Of a stretch of DNA of 64,000 bases, positions 29,771-37,639 are shown one piece after another. The translations under genes and the position numbers were made by a program. How positions within the stretch are numbered: the stretch's first letter is position 1; each line of letters opens with the position of its first letter. Source of the stretch: Galbibacter marinus (GTDB lineage: Bacteria; Bacteroidota; Bacteroidia; Flavobacteriales; Flavobacteriaceae); the NCBI RefSeq assembly GCF_000300875.1, contig NZ_AMSG01000006.1:62001-126000 (forward strand), in the 5' to 3' direction. Under the pieces are notes generated by a model, which was not told the origin of the DNA, made no database searches, and worked only from the letters and a program-made list of their open reading frames with translations.

Positions 29771-30020
29771 TTTTCTCTATTAAGGTTGAACCATTTTATA
29801 GGCTTTAAAACGGACACAAGTTTTATGCCAAGAAATTCCGGTATAAAATCGGAATCTTTTATTTAAAGACGAAGAGAAATTATCAATGTTGCAAATAGGC
29901 TTACTTTGGATAAAATGGTTTTTATGAAATAAACTGTCCTTAAAATCATGAAGCAAATTTATTGTTGCTTTGACGGATATGTGCTGCGACAACTAGCTTT
30001 GTGACTTATTGTCTAAAGCT

Positions 30021-30584
30021 TCATTCCCCATCGGGCGGGTCGAAGAGATTTTGCTGCCGGGTTGTGGTTTCCGTTCCGGATTTTGTGGTATTGGCTTTCA
30101 TACGCTCTTTCAGGGCCTGACGGCGTTTGTCGTAAATCCAAACTCTGAGCCCTTTCAGCAAACCCTCCTGATAGCCGGAAAGTTTCTCTGGGGCAATTTC
30201 GACCATAGCCTCGAACTGTCCGGCATTCTTAAAAGTCTTGGCGTATTGCAGCCCGCACCAGATATAAATGTTCACCCACTCACTGGCCAATGGCGATTCG
30301 AAGGTACGGGGCATCATATAGGCTACTACCTCTGTCAGAGAGGCCATCCGCTGTCCCTGCATCTGGGCCAACAGGCGGGCCAGGGGAATGTCGTTAAGCA
30401 GGTGTTTGGGCACGGCATCCTGCCAGGAGTTCGGATAGACAATAATGGGGCTGCTCAGGCAATCCATAAAATCGAAGACAAAATCGGACTGGTCTTGTTT
30501 CGGGGGCTTTTGCTTGGATTTCGGTTGTGCCAGTGGCTCTAAATCAAAGCCGAAATCGAGTTGGTGCGTTTCAGGATGTTCCAT
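30021..30584 (-). CDS. Conjugative-element-associated hypothetical protein
   Basis: Start placed at ATG 30584 (MEHPETHQLDFGFDLEPLAQ) because the repeated leader then lies 66 bp upstream, the same distance as in the DUF932 gene (65 bp); an upstream ATG at 30608 is less likely. A 187-residue soluble protein with a Pro/Lys/Gln-rich linker (about 20-40), a helical core (PKHLLNDIPLARLLAQMQG, EWVNIYIWCGLQYAKTF) and a basic tail. The GC content and the leader tie it to the DUF932 piece. I recognise it as the type found on Bacteroidota integrative elements; no biochemical function known. Confidence 0.65.
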   Translation of the reverse strand: MEHPETHQLDFGFDLEPLAQPKSKQKPPKQDQSDFVFDFMDCLSSPIIVYPNSWQDAVPKHLLNDIPLARLLAQMQGQRMASLTEVVAYMMPRTFESPLASEWVNIYIWCGLQYAKTFKNAGQFEAMVEIAPEKLSGYQEGLLKGLRVWIYDKRRQALKERMKANTTKSGTETTTRQQNLFDPPDGE

Positions 30585-30649
30585 GATTATAACTTTTAGG
30601 TTCAACATTATTTTCAGTTCGGATCAAACGGAAGCGAAAATTTTAACGA

Positions 30650-30727
30650 GGCAAGGAAACGGAATAAATTGGCCTGCAGATGGGCAGGTGGTGGGAGGGG
30701 AGTGGCTTTATGCCGTCCCTTGTCCGG
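30650..30727 (-). promoter_or_regulatory. Repeated 5' leader, copy B (187-aa gene)
   Basis: Same two exact blocks as copy A: 17 bp at 30650-30666 and 24 bp at 30704-30727, with a 37-bp rather than 19-bp spacer. It ends 66 bp before the ATG at 30584. Conservation of blocks with variable spacer in front of two unrelated genes points to a shared regulatory leader. Confidence 0.65.
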
Positions 30728-30816
30728 GAAACATTTTCCGGGTTTATCTTGTGGAAATAATGTTGGGCTACTTATTGATTACTATGGACTCATTGGAGTT
30801 GAGACAAAGCGGACTT

Positions 30817-30919
30817 AACCCCTTCCTTTTTGTGGCCCGATGCTGACCGGGAAGTGCAGTGTCTCATTCCAGTTTTTTCCGGAATGGGGAAGCAGAACGG
30901 GAGCAAAAAGGAAGGGGTT
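30817..30919. repeat. Nested inverted repeats (possible oriT or structured leader)
   Basis: Exact 16-bp arms AACCCCTTCCTTTTTG (30817-30832) and its complement (30904-30919) flank 71 bp. Inside is a smaller CATTCC...GGAATG hairpin near 30875-30895. A further pair, CCGGGAAGTGC (about 30848) and GCATTTCCCGG (about 30945), crosses the right arm. The region 30728-31283 has no gene. Such GC-rich nested palindromes occur at transfer origins and at element-borne leaders; which one applies here is not decided. Confidence 0.5.
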
Positions 30920-31261
30920 GTGTCCAAGACTATTTTGACGATGCGCATTTCCCGGATTTCAGGGTAACGGAAAGAAGGGGAATGGGCTGAGGAATAGGTT
31001 TCTTCTAAATTATTTCGATAGGGCAGCGAAACCCATAATTATTTAGCTTTTTTTAGGAGTTTTTTATTAACTTGGGAACTATTTTTTAATGGCTATATTC
31101 TTATTAAATGTAAAGCCGACCTTGTCTTGTGATAAAGCAAAAGTCCCCTCTTCGACCGGTTTGGAAAAGGATTTGGATTTACAATAAAATATGTTGGCTT
31201 GAAAATTCCAGGATCAAAAATTTCTTTTAGCCTGGTGGAATTACGATATAAACTGAACATG

Positions 31262-31275
31262 GTTATAATTATAAC
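31262..31275. promoter_or_regulatory. 14-bp perfect palindrome before the nuclease gene
   Basis: GTTATAATTATAAC is a perfect palindrome ending 8 bp before the ATG at 31284. Position suggests an operator or part of the ribosome-binding region; being all AT plus the end G/C pair, chance is not excluded. Confidence 0.3.
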
Positions 31276-31283
31276 GAACTAGA

Positions 31284-33092
31284 ATGCAGTGTAAATACAA
31301 TATTGACATAACTGATAGTGTTAAGTTCGTTAAAGACTTAAAAACAAAACCATTTGTAGAAATCGACGGGGAACACATTTGGAGTTTAGGCTATGATACA
31401 AAGCCTTTTGACGATGAATATGACCCACCAGATAAATTTCCAAACTGTTGTGGCTATCATAAAAGTATTGTTGAACATACAGATGAATGGTTGATTAAAT
31501 TTCCTAATTGTTGTGAAAGTCATAAAAAATTGAAAACGAAGTATTGGTTTAAAAAGGAGAATTATAAGTTTCTGTCATTAAAGGTTGTTAATGAATTAGC
31601 TTTTACCGAGAATTTTATTGCAAAAAATTTAGAAAGTGATTTATGGTATAAAAACATTACAGACTATATCGAATACTCAATCGATAGCTTTGGAATTCCT
31701 AATATTGGTGGTGACAGGTATTTAGGGAATCTAAAACATTGGCTAAAGAGTACCGAACCCACTGATTTTGATTTTCCTGAATCTAAACGGAGTAAGTTAT
31801 TAGAGTTTATTGATAAGTTTTATTCTCCAGGTAAGAAAATCAATACAGATTTAAATATATTACATACAACATTTCAGAAATGGTTGAAAACCTTTCCTGA
31901 CCTTCCATTCTTTAAAGAGCTTAAAGAAAAACTAAAAGGAAAAATACCTTTCAACTTACTCCTTTACGAAACAAATCATAACAGATTCACAGGATTAACA
32001 AAAGCTAAGATTAGAACACAAAGCGAGCTTATTGAAATTTTAATTAACTCAACAAAGAATTTATTAGGTACTATTAACACTCCAAAGTTATTCGCGAATG
32101 GATTAATTTCTGACAAAGTAAAATATCAAATTGATTTACTTAATGAACAACATAAAGTTAGGCAAAACCAGCTTCTAATTGACTATTCGAAGAATGAAGT
32201 TAAGTATGTGAAAATCATAAAAAAATGGCTAAAAAACGAAAGATTATTTTTATCAGAACTTAAGCCCATAATAAAAAACTATAACTCAATGCCAAAACTT
32301 TTTACCACCGAAAAAAGAGAAGCTTTTGATAAACCATATCTAAAAGTATTTCTTAGAGACAAAAGCGAAATTGAAGAAGCAGCAAGTTTAATTAGCTCCC
32401 TTCAATCAGTTAGGAAAGCTAATGTTACTGATAATGCGGAAAAGGATATTACTGTTTATCCAGCAAAGACTTATTCAGTTGATGAAATGATTGCCGAAAT
32501 AGACATTGCTCTTGATTCATATTTGACAGGAGGAACCCTTGACCCAGTTTTTGAAGATAAAATAGATTCATTAAGCGAAAAAGGCTATGAAGATATTTTA
32601 ACACATATACGATATTATGGGAAAAACTTAGAAAAGTTTAAAAAACTATATGACAAGTTTGATGAAGAAGGCTTTAGGGAGTTTTTCCTTCCTCACTTAA
32701 ATTCAATTTCTAAAAAGCATTCTGCTACTGGTGAGACTTTTAATAAAATAGGAAAAACTGACATTTTAATACAAGATGAGAACGGTATAAATGTTTTTAT
32801 AGCAGAATGTAAATTGTGGAAAGGAGAATTGGAATTATTAAAGGCAGTTGACCAATTATTAGAGAGATATGTAACATGGAGAGATGAAAAAGTTGCACTA
32901 ATTATTTTCAATAAGGATATGAAGAAGTTCAGTGAATTGCTAACCAAAGCTTCGAAAAAATTAACCGAGCATCCATTATTTGATAATTACATTGGGCCAA
33001 CTAGCGATACATCGTTTAGATACTTATTTAAACACCCTGATGATAATTCAAAAAAAGTATATTTAGAGTTGATTGTATTTAATTGTATATAA
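31284..33092 (+). CDS. PD-(D/E)xK-fold nuclease-like protein with CC..H repeats
   Basis: A 602-residue protein of unrecognised family. The C-terminal part has a clear PD-(D/E)xK core: GKTDILI (D493) then FIAECKLWKG (E508, K510), as in restriction-type endonucleases. The N-terminus has two copies of KFPNCCxxHK (residues 51-60 and 72-81), giving C55/C56/H59 and C76/C77/H80, a possible metal site. The middle is helical and Lys-rich. No signal peptide. It opens a plus-strand run that includes a TIR protein in attC-bounded cassettes, so a role in cutting foreign DNA is an inference. Confidence 0.7.
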   Translation: MQCKYNIDITDSVKFVKDLKTKPFVEIDGEHIWSLGYDTKPFDDEYDPPDKFPNCCGYHKSIVEHTDEWLIKFPNCCESHKKLKTKYWFKKENYKFLSLKVVNELAFTENFIAKNLESDLWYKNITDYIEYSIDSFGIPNIGGDRYLGNLKHWLKSTEPTDFDFPESKRSKLLEFIDKFYSPGKKINTDLNILHTTFQKWLKTFPDLPFFKELKEKLKGKIPFNLLLYETNHNRFTGLTKAKIRTQSELIEILINSTKNLLGTINTPKLFANGLISDKVKYQIDLLNEQHKVRQNQLLIDYSKNEVKYVKIIKKWLKNERLFLSELKPIIKNYNSMPKLFTTEKREAFDKPYLKVFLRDKSEIEEAASLISSLQSVRKANVTDNAEKDITVYPAKTYSVDEMIAEIDIALDSYLTGGTLDPVFEDKIDSLSEKGYEDILTHIRYYGKNLEKFKKLYDKFDEEGFREFFLPHLNSISKKHSATGETFNKIGKTDILIQDENGINVFIAECKLWKGELELLKAVDQLLERYVTWRDEKVALIIFNKDMKKFSELLTKASKKLTEHPLFDNYIGPTSDTSFRYLFKHPDDNSKKVYLELIVFNCI

Positions 33093-33240
33093 GAATAAAA
33101 GTACCTAATGTTATGGCAGTTAAAGTGCCAAATATCAAGGTATGTAGCCCGCTTGAACTGTGTAGCGCTTTGACAAGTAAATGTCATGCAATCTGCTACA
33201 TTCATACAATTTACTGTTATAGCGAATTAAAACAAACAAT

Positions 33241-33447
33241 ATGGAAATTAGAAACATTATTGCCAGACTTAAGCAATCAGAGTATAAATATTCTGAAGCC
33301 CGAGGAATCAAGGAGGAATTAAAAAGAAAGCCTCTATCAGAGCAGCTTGAAATTGTAAACAAACTTCGGGAGGAATCACGAAAAAGCGATAATTCGGACA
33401 TTATTGATGTCATTAACGATATTATAAATGAATTAGATAAAAAGTAA
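33241..33447 (+). CDS. Small hypothetical protein, 68 aa
   Basis: A 68-residue charged helical protein (MEIRNIIARLKQSEYKYSEARG...DIINDIINELDKK), ATG at 33241, ending 3 bp before the next gene, so the two are translationally close. The 148 bp upstream hold a TGTAGC...GCTACA inverted repeat (33153-33204). No family recognised; could be an antitoxin-like or adaptor partner of the next gene, which is a guess from size and spacing. Confidence 0.5.
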   Translation: MEIRNIIARLKQSEYKYSEARGIKEELKRKPLSEQLEIVNKLREESRKSDNSDIIDVINDIINELDKK

Positions 33448-33450
33448 TAA

Positions 33451-33939
33451 ATGGACTATGCTCTTGAAATAATAGCTTTGGTGGTTTCAGTTTCCGCACT
33501 GATTATTACATATCAAAATCGAGTTGATAACAAAAAACAGACAAAAAAATCTAACGATAAAGCAGATAGAGCAATAAAGTTATCAGAGGGAAATGTAGAA
33601 ATGGGATTGCGTAACTCGATAAGCAATGCGAGAACTAATGTGAACTCTGCGATAAGAGATTTAGAAAACTTCAAACTGCAAAACCCAAACGCTGACTTGA
33701 AAATAATGACTAAATTATTTTGGTCATCTGTAGAAGACTTACTAAATCAATATGAAAGGGCGTGTATGCTCTATTTAGATGACAAATTAGACAAAGTTCG
33801 ATTCCGAATTGAGTATTCATCTGAAATCAGAAATGTGGTTGAAAAAGGCGAATACAAGGAGAAATATTTTCCAGCACACACATCAAAGTATAAAGCAATT
33901 TTAAAAGTCTATGATGAGTGGGAAAATTTAGAGAAATAA
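33451..33939 (+). CDS. Membrane-anchored hypothetical protein, 162 aa
   Basis: A 162-residue protein with one N-terminal TM helix (LEIIALVVSVSALIITYQNR, residues 4-23), a basic linker (DNKKQTKKSNDKADRA) and a helical cytoplasmic domain ending HTSKYKAILKVYDEWENLEK. It follows the 68-aa gene by 3 bp. Its stop codon leads straight into an attC-like site (33941-34073), the position expected of a cassette gene. Function unknown. Confidence 0.6.
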   Translation: MDYALEIIALVVSVSALIITYQNRVDNKKQTKKSNDKADRAIKLSEGNVEMGLRNSISNARTNVNSAIRDLENFKLQNPNADLKIMTKLFWSSVEDLLNQYERACMLYLDDKLDKVRFRIEYSSEIRNVVEKGEYKEKYFPAHTSKYKAILKVYDEWENLEK

Positions 33940-33940
33940 C

Positions 33941-34073
33941 TAGTTACAATAATGTATCCGCAATATTGGCAGATATGACCACGTCCCAGTGCACTCGGAA
34001 TTTCTAAAGTTTGTGCTAAACTGAAAATTAAAGCATACTAAACCGTAACTGACGGTTATACGAAACGTTGGGC
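33941..34073 (+). repeat. attC-like site (degenerate left half)
   Basis: The right end is ATACGAAACGTTGGGC, i.e. spacer CGAAAC followed by GTTGGGC (34067-34073), fitting the R' consensus GTTRRRY. The left half (from 33941, TAGTTACAATAATGTATCC) pairs only partly with the right. It lies between the 162-aa gene and the TIR gene, 15 bp before the latter's ATG. Support comes mainly from the matching right ends at 35665-35677 and 36391-36403. Confidence 0.45.
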
Positions 34074-34087
34074 ATAATATGAACTAA

Positions 34088-35536
34088 ATGAAGTTAAACA
34101 CAAAATATTCAGAATTTCTAAAGAGAATTAATTCTTTCAAGAATGACCTTGAAAAGTTAACAAAGCAAAATATCAATAATGCATCCGAATATGAAAATTT
34201 AGAAAGTTCATTTATCGCCTACAAAGACAACTGCGCAACCTACATTGAATCGGTCTTTTCAGAAGACATTAGCTTAAATTTTTCAAATCTAATCAGATAT
34301 GAAAATCGTTTCAATGTAGGAATGGAAATTCCGCTAAATCAAAAAGCCAAGAATCTAAATAATAGAATTAAGAAAAGAATTAAAACTATTGAATACTTAG
34401 TTCAAATAGTGGAGTTAAGTGACCCCCTATTTTTAGGAAGGCAATTCGAGCAAGAAAGGTCAAATCTAACTACAAATGAAAAGGCAACATTTTTATTATC
34501 TAAACTTTATTCTCTACGAAAAACAAATAAGCTTTGGGATACTAAAATGATTTTTGAGTTAAATCAAATAGAGTTAGATAATTATGATGAGGTAAGAGGA
34601 ATTACAAAAATATTAGAGAATAATGGTTATGTTGAGACTATAGGAACTAAAGATGGTTTATCAGCTAAGATAACCTCAGTAGGCAAGTTATTTTGGGAAG
34701 AGAACTCTAAAAATGTTAGTAATAAAGAAACTGAAAAAATTATGGATATATTTATTAGCCATAGCAGTCAAGATGCCGATACTGCAAAATTGCTAATTGA
34801 CTTGCTTAAAACATCTCTGAATTTAAGTTCTTCAAGAATTAGATGTACAAGTGTAAATGGCTATCGACTTCCTGCTGGCGCATCTACCGATGAAACGCTG
34901 AAAAAAGAAGTGCACGATTCAAAAGTTTTAATAGGTTTAATTTCGCCTAAAAGTATTAATTCTGCCTACGTCCTTTTCGAATTAGGAGCTAGATGGGGAG
35001 CATCTTTACCTCTGATACCTTTAATCACAAGCGAACTTGGAAGTGAACTTCTTAAAGGACCCTTAAGCGGAATCAATGCTTTAAATTGTTGTGAACCTGC
35101 TCAATTACAACAATTAATATCGGATTTAAAATCTGAATTAGAAATAACGGGTGAATCACCTGAAGTATATCAAGATAAGATTGAATCATTAGTAAATCAC
35201 TGTTTAAAAGAGCTTCTTCCATCCGCTGAGGAAAGTAAATCATCATTTAAGCAAACAGCACAAAAGAATAGCAGTCCTTCAAAGGATGATGATGATAAGA
35301 TAAAATCTTATTGTGAAAAGGAATGGCCTAATGATTATTCAATGCGAGTACTTTGTATAAAAGAACAAAGAGAGGCGAAAAAGGATATTGAAACCTTTAA
35401 ACCATTGGATATTCCCGAAGATGTATTTAAAAGTATATTAGAAAAGGCAATATCTGAATGGCCAACAGATTATACTATGCAAGTTCACTCTCGGAATGAA
35501 CAAATAGAAGCATATATAGAATTGAATAATTTATAA
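34088..35536 (+). CDS. TIR-domain protein with duplicated C-terminal motif
   Basis: A 482-residue protein. Residues 1-215 are a helical, Lys/Asn-rich region of unknown family. Residues 219-360 are a TIR domain: DIFISHSSQDADTAKLL, then YVLFELGARWGA with E298 at the position of the NADase catalytic glutamate. The C-terminus has two related copies: SYCEKEWPNDYSMRVLCIKEQ (about 408) and SEWPTDYTMQVHSRNEQ (about 455). Bacterial TIR proteins of this kind degrade NAD+ or make signalling nucleotides in phage defence. Here the gene is flanked by attC-like sites, as a mobile cassette. Trigger and output are unknown. Confidence 0.85.
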   Translation: MKLNTKYSEFLKRINSFKNDLEKLTKQNINNASEYENLESSFIAYKDNCATYIESVFSEDISLNFSNLIRYENRFNVGMEIPLNQKAKNLNNRIKKRIKTIEYLVQIVELSDPLFLGRQFEQERSNLTTNEKATFLLSKLYSLRKTNKLWDTKMIFELNQIELDNYDEVRGITKILENNGYVETIGTKDGLSAKITSVGKLFWEENSKNVSNKETEKIMDIFISHSSQDADTAKLLIDLLKTSLNLSSSRIRCTSVNGYRLPAGASTDETLKKEVHDSKVLIGLISPKSINSAYVLFELGARWGASLPLIPLITSELGSELLKGPLSGINALNCCEPAQLQQLISDLKSELEITGESPEVYQDKIESLVNHCLKELLPSAEESKSSFKQTAQKNSSPSKDDDDKIKSYCEKEWPNDYSMRVLCIKEQREAKKDIETFKPLDIPEDVFKSILEKAISEWPTDYTMQVHSRNEQIEAYIELNNL

Positions 35537-35544
35537 AATACTAT

Positions 35545-35677
35545 GCCCAACAAAGATGGCTATAAGTATTGCTCATTCTCGCCTACTTCTGAAAATCCGC
35601 AAGGATTTTCAGTTTGGTGTATACTTGCAAAGTTAAGTGCTAAACCACGCAACTACTCATAGCCGAAACCGTTAGGC
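35545..35677 (+). repeat. Integron attC site (133 bp)
   Basis: R'' GCCCAAC (35545-35551, RYYYAAC) and R' GTTAGGC (35671-35677, GTTRRRY) bound an imperfect palindrome: GGCTATAAGTATTGC (from 35558) pairs with GCAACTACTCATAGCC (to 35664) with a wobble and one unpaired G, and a perfect inner hairpin CTGAAAATCC/GGATTTTCAG lies at 35589-35612. Site size, box order and the unpaired base fit attC sites recombined as folded bottom strand by integron integrase. It follows the TIR gene stop by 9 bp. Confidence 0.75.
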
Positions 35678-35698
35678 GATAGTTTATTTTGAAACTCT

Positions 35699-36376
35699 AT
35701 GGAATATGGAGATAAAACAATTTATGGCGCTACCAAAAACGTAGATGAAGATCTGCGTAAAATAATTGCGTTGTTAAATGACGAAGTTTCTAAACTTGTC
35801 AAGAAAAATGAGGTTGATTATCTATTGATTTCTTTGCGAGCAATAGCTAATTATACAGGTGTACTTTTTGAACGTTTAATTTCATACCAGGACTTACCGA
35901 TTGAATACACTGCTATCTCTGCAAGAAATCTTTTTGAATGCTATTTAATCGCAGCTTATATTATTAGTGATCCTTCTAAAGGGAAAGAGTTTATTAGCCA
36001 AAAACCCCGTGAAGAATTAGAGATTAATGAAGGATTTCTATCATTGACAACTAAAAATACCTCAGAAGAAAGTATAAAATCTATACGTGATAGGATTGAA
36101 TATATCAGAGAAATTGTGAGAGTGAATCATCTAACTCCATCAAAAAACTGGACCGTTAGTCATCTTGCTAGACAAACAAATAACGAACAGGAGTATAAGG
36201 CTTTTTTCAAACTTTATTCAAAATATATTCACCCTTCATCGTGGATAATGAATAGTAATAGATATGAATATGACAACCCTGTCTTTAAAAATATATTCCT
36301 ATTACAAGGGCAACATTATACAAGTTGTATTACAAAACTCATTGATGAATATCTAGGAAATAAAACCATCGCCTAA
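35699..36376 (+). CDS. DUF5677-like hypothetical protein (cassette gene)
   Basis: A 225-residue helical protein: LLISLRAIANYTGVLFERLIS, ISARNLFECYLIAAYII and KAFFKLYSKYIHPSSWIM. The R...E...Y and late S-x-H-P-S arrangement resembles DUF5677/HEPN-like helical proteins. No signal peptide. It lies between two attC-like sites, its stop codon overlapping the second (GCCTAAT), as usual for single-gene cassettes. Function unknown; a HEPN-type RNase is one possibility but the R-x4-6-H motif is not clear. Confidence 0.6.
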   Translation: MEYGDKTIYGATKNVDEDLRKIIALLNDEVSKLVKKNEVDYLLISLRAIANYTGVLFERLISYQDLPIEYTAISARNLFECYLIAAYIISDPSKGKEFISQKPREELEINEGFLSLTTKNTSEESIKSIRDRIEYIREIVRVNHLTPSKNWTVSHLARQTNNEQEYKAFFKLYSKYIHPSSWIMNSNRYEYDNPVFKNIFLLQGQHYTSCITKLIDEYLGNKTIA

Positions 36377-36403
36377 TTGCGGTTGACCCGCGAAACGTTA
36401 TAC
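36371..36403 (+). repeat. attC-like site, shortened
   Basis: GCCTAAT (36371-36377) ... GTTATAC (36397-36403) with an inner stem TTGCGG/CCGC(G)AA leaving one G unpaired, and the same CGAAAC spacer before R' as the sites at 34073 and 35677. At 33 bp it is shorter than usual attC sites, so it may be a deletion derivative. The following cassette is interrupted after about 27 bp by the IS3 element. Confidence 0.4.
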
Positions 36404-36479
36404 ACAATGCGTGGAGTTGCTACCTTTACTCGGACATAAAATTTAAGACTGTTTGTTATAAAACAAATATCTTAGAAAC

Positions 36480-36776
36480 ATGAAAAAACGCTATTACAGC
36501 CCCGAATTAAAAGAACAAGCAGTTCGCTTAAGTTATCAGCGAGAGAACATAAAAGAATTAGCAGACGAGCTAGGGATAGAAGTAGAAAGAATCTACAAAT
36601 GGCGCAAGGCAGCTAAAACAGCTACATTGCCTAAGTCTGAAAGACCAATACCTGATGACACATTAGAGGTTAAAAGACTACGCAAAGCTCTTAGAGAAAA
36701 GGAACTTGAACTTGAAATATTAAAAAAGGCCGTGCACATCTTCTCCAAGAGCGATGGGAGATCTATGGATTTATAG
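36480..36776 (+). CDS. IS3-family transposase OrfA
   Basis: A 98-residue protein with an N-terminal HTH (KKRYYSPELKEQAVRLSYQ, VERIYKWRKAAK) and a C-terminal leucine-zipper-like helix (LRKALREKELELEILKKA). The slippery heptamer A AAA AAG at 36722-36728 lies near its end; a -1 slip there enters an open frame (GRAHLLQERWEIYGFIASYK) that runs directly into orfB, so a full OrfAB transposase can be made. Frame and motifs are intact. Confidence 0.9.
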   Translation: MKKRYYSPELKEQAVRLSYQRENIKELADELGIEVERIYKWRKAAKTATLPKSERPIPDDTLEVKRLRKALREKELELEILKKAVHIFSKSDGRSMDL

Positions 36777-36808
36777 CCAGTTATAAGCATTTATACCCCG
36801 TTGAGAAG

Positions 36809-37639
36809 ATGTGTAGAGTTTTTAAAGTAAGTAGGAGTAGTTTTTACAGATGGTATACGGCCAGACCATCAAAACGAAGATTGGAACTTAGCCTATTTAC
36901 GGATTTGATTAAAAAGGAATTTGACCAGAGCAAAAAACGATATGGCTCTACACGAATAGCAGAAAAACTTAAACGTAAAGGTTACTGTATATCCAGATGT
37001 AGAGTGGCTAAAATCATGAGGGCGAACCATTGGGCAAGCAAACACAAAAGAAAATTTAAAGCTACCACAGATTCCAATCACAGTTATCCTGTTTGCAGAA
37101 ATTTATTGAACAGAAACTTTAATCCCAGTAGATTAAATGAAGCTTGGGTTAGCGATATTACCTATATTCAAACCAATCAAGGGTGGCTATACCTAACCAC
37201 GATTATTGATTTGTTTGACAGGCAGGTAATCGGCTGGTCATTAAGCACAAGTTTACATACCGATCAAACTATTATTCCAGCCTGGAAAATGGCTGTAAGC
37301 AAGCGTACTATAAAGATGGATTTAATATTTCACTCAGATAGAGGAATACAATACGCCTCAAAAACATTTAGAACTTTTATTAAATCAAACTCTTTGGTAA
37401 CCCAATCTATGAGTAGAAAAGGAAATTGTTGGGATAATTCCGTTGCTGAATCCTTCTTTAAAACTTTAAAGGTAGAACTTATTTATGATGATGATTTTAA
37501 AACCATAGAGCAGGCTAAAACCGCTGTTTTTGAGTACATCGAAATATGGTATAATAGAAAACGTTTACACTCTTTTTTAGGATATAAAACTCCTTATGAA
37601 GTAGAACAAGAATTTTATCAATTTAAAAATGTAGCATAG
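36809..37639 (+). CDS. IS3-family transposase OrfB (DDE integrase core)
   Basis: A 276-residue catalytic part: HTH_21-like N-terminus (MCRVFKVSRSSFYRWY), then the rve core with AWVSDITYIQT (first D), FHSDRGIQYAS (second D) and CWDNSVAESFFKTLKVE (E). All DDE residues are present. Start at ATG 36809 is nominal, since the natural product is the -1 frameshift fusion with OrfA from 36722-36728. Its last codons overlap the 3' end of the hydrolase frame on the other strand. Confidence 0.92.
   Translation: MCRVFKVSRSSFYRWYTARPSKRRLELSLFTDLIKKEFDQSKKRYGSTRIAEKLKRKGYCISRCRVAKIMRANHWASKHKRKFKATTDSNHSYPVCRNLLNRNFNPSRLNEAWVSDITYIQTNQGWLYLTTIIDLFDRQVIGWSLSTSLHTDQTIIPAWKMAVSKRTIKMDLIFHSDRGIQYASKTFRTFIKSNSLVTQSMSRKGNCWDNSVAESFFKTLKVELIYDDDFKTIEQAKTAVFEYIEIWYNRKRLHSFLGYKTPYEVEQEFYQFKNVA

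Noticed and set aside
30009-30542. Plus-strand 177-aa ORF opposite the conjugative-element gene
   Set aside because: Shadow of the minus-strand gene, which has the shared leader and a sensible composition.
33153-33223. A fourth attC site before the 68-aa gene
   Set aside because: There is a TGTAGC/GCTACA stem and GTTATAG near the end, but no CGAAAC spacer and no R'' partner, and GTTATAG does not fit GTTRRRY.
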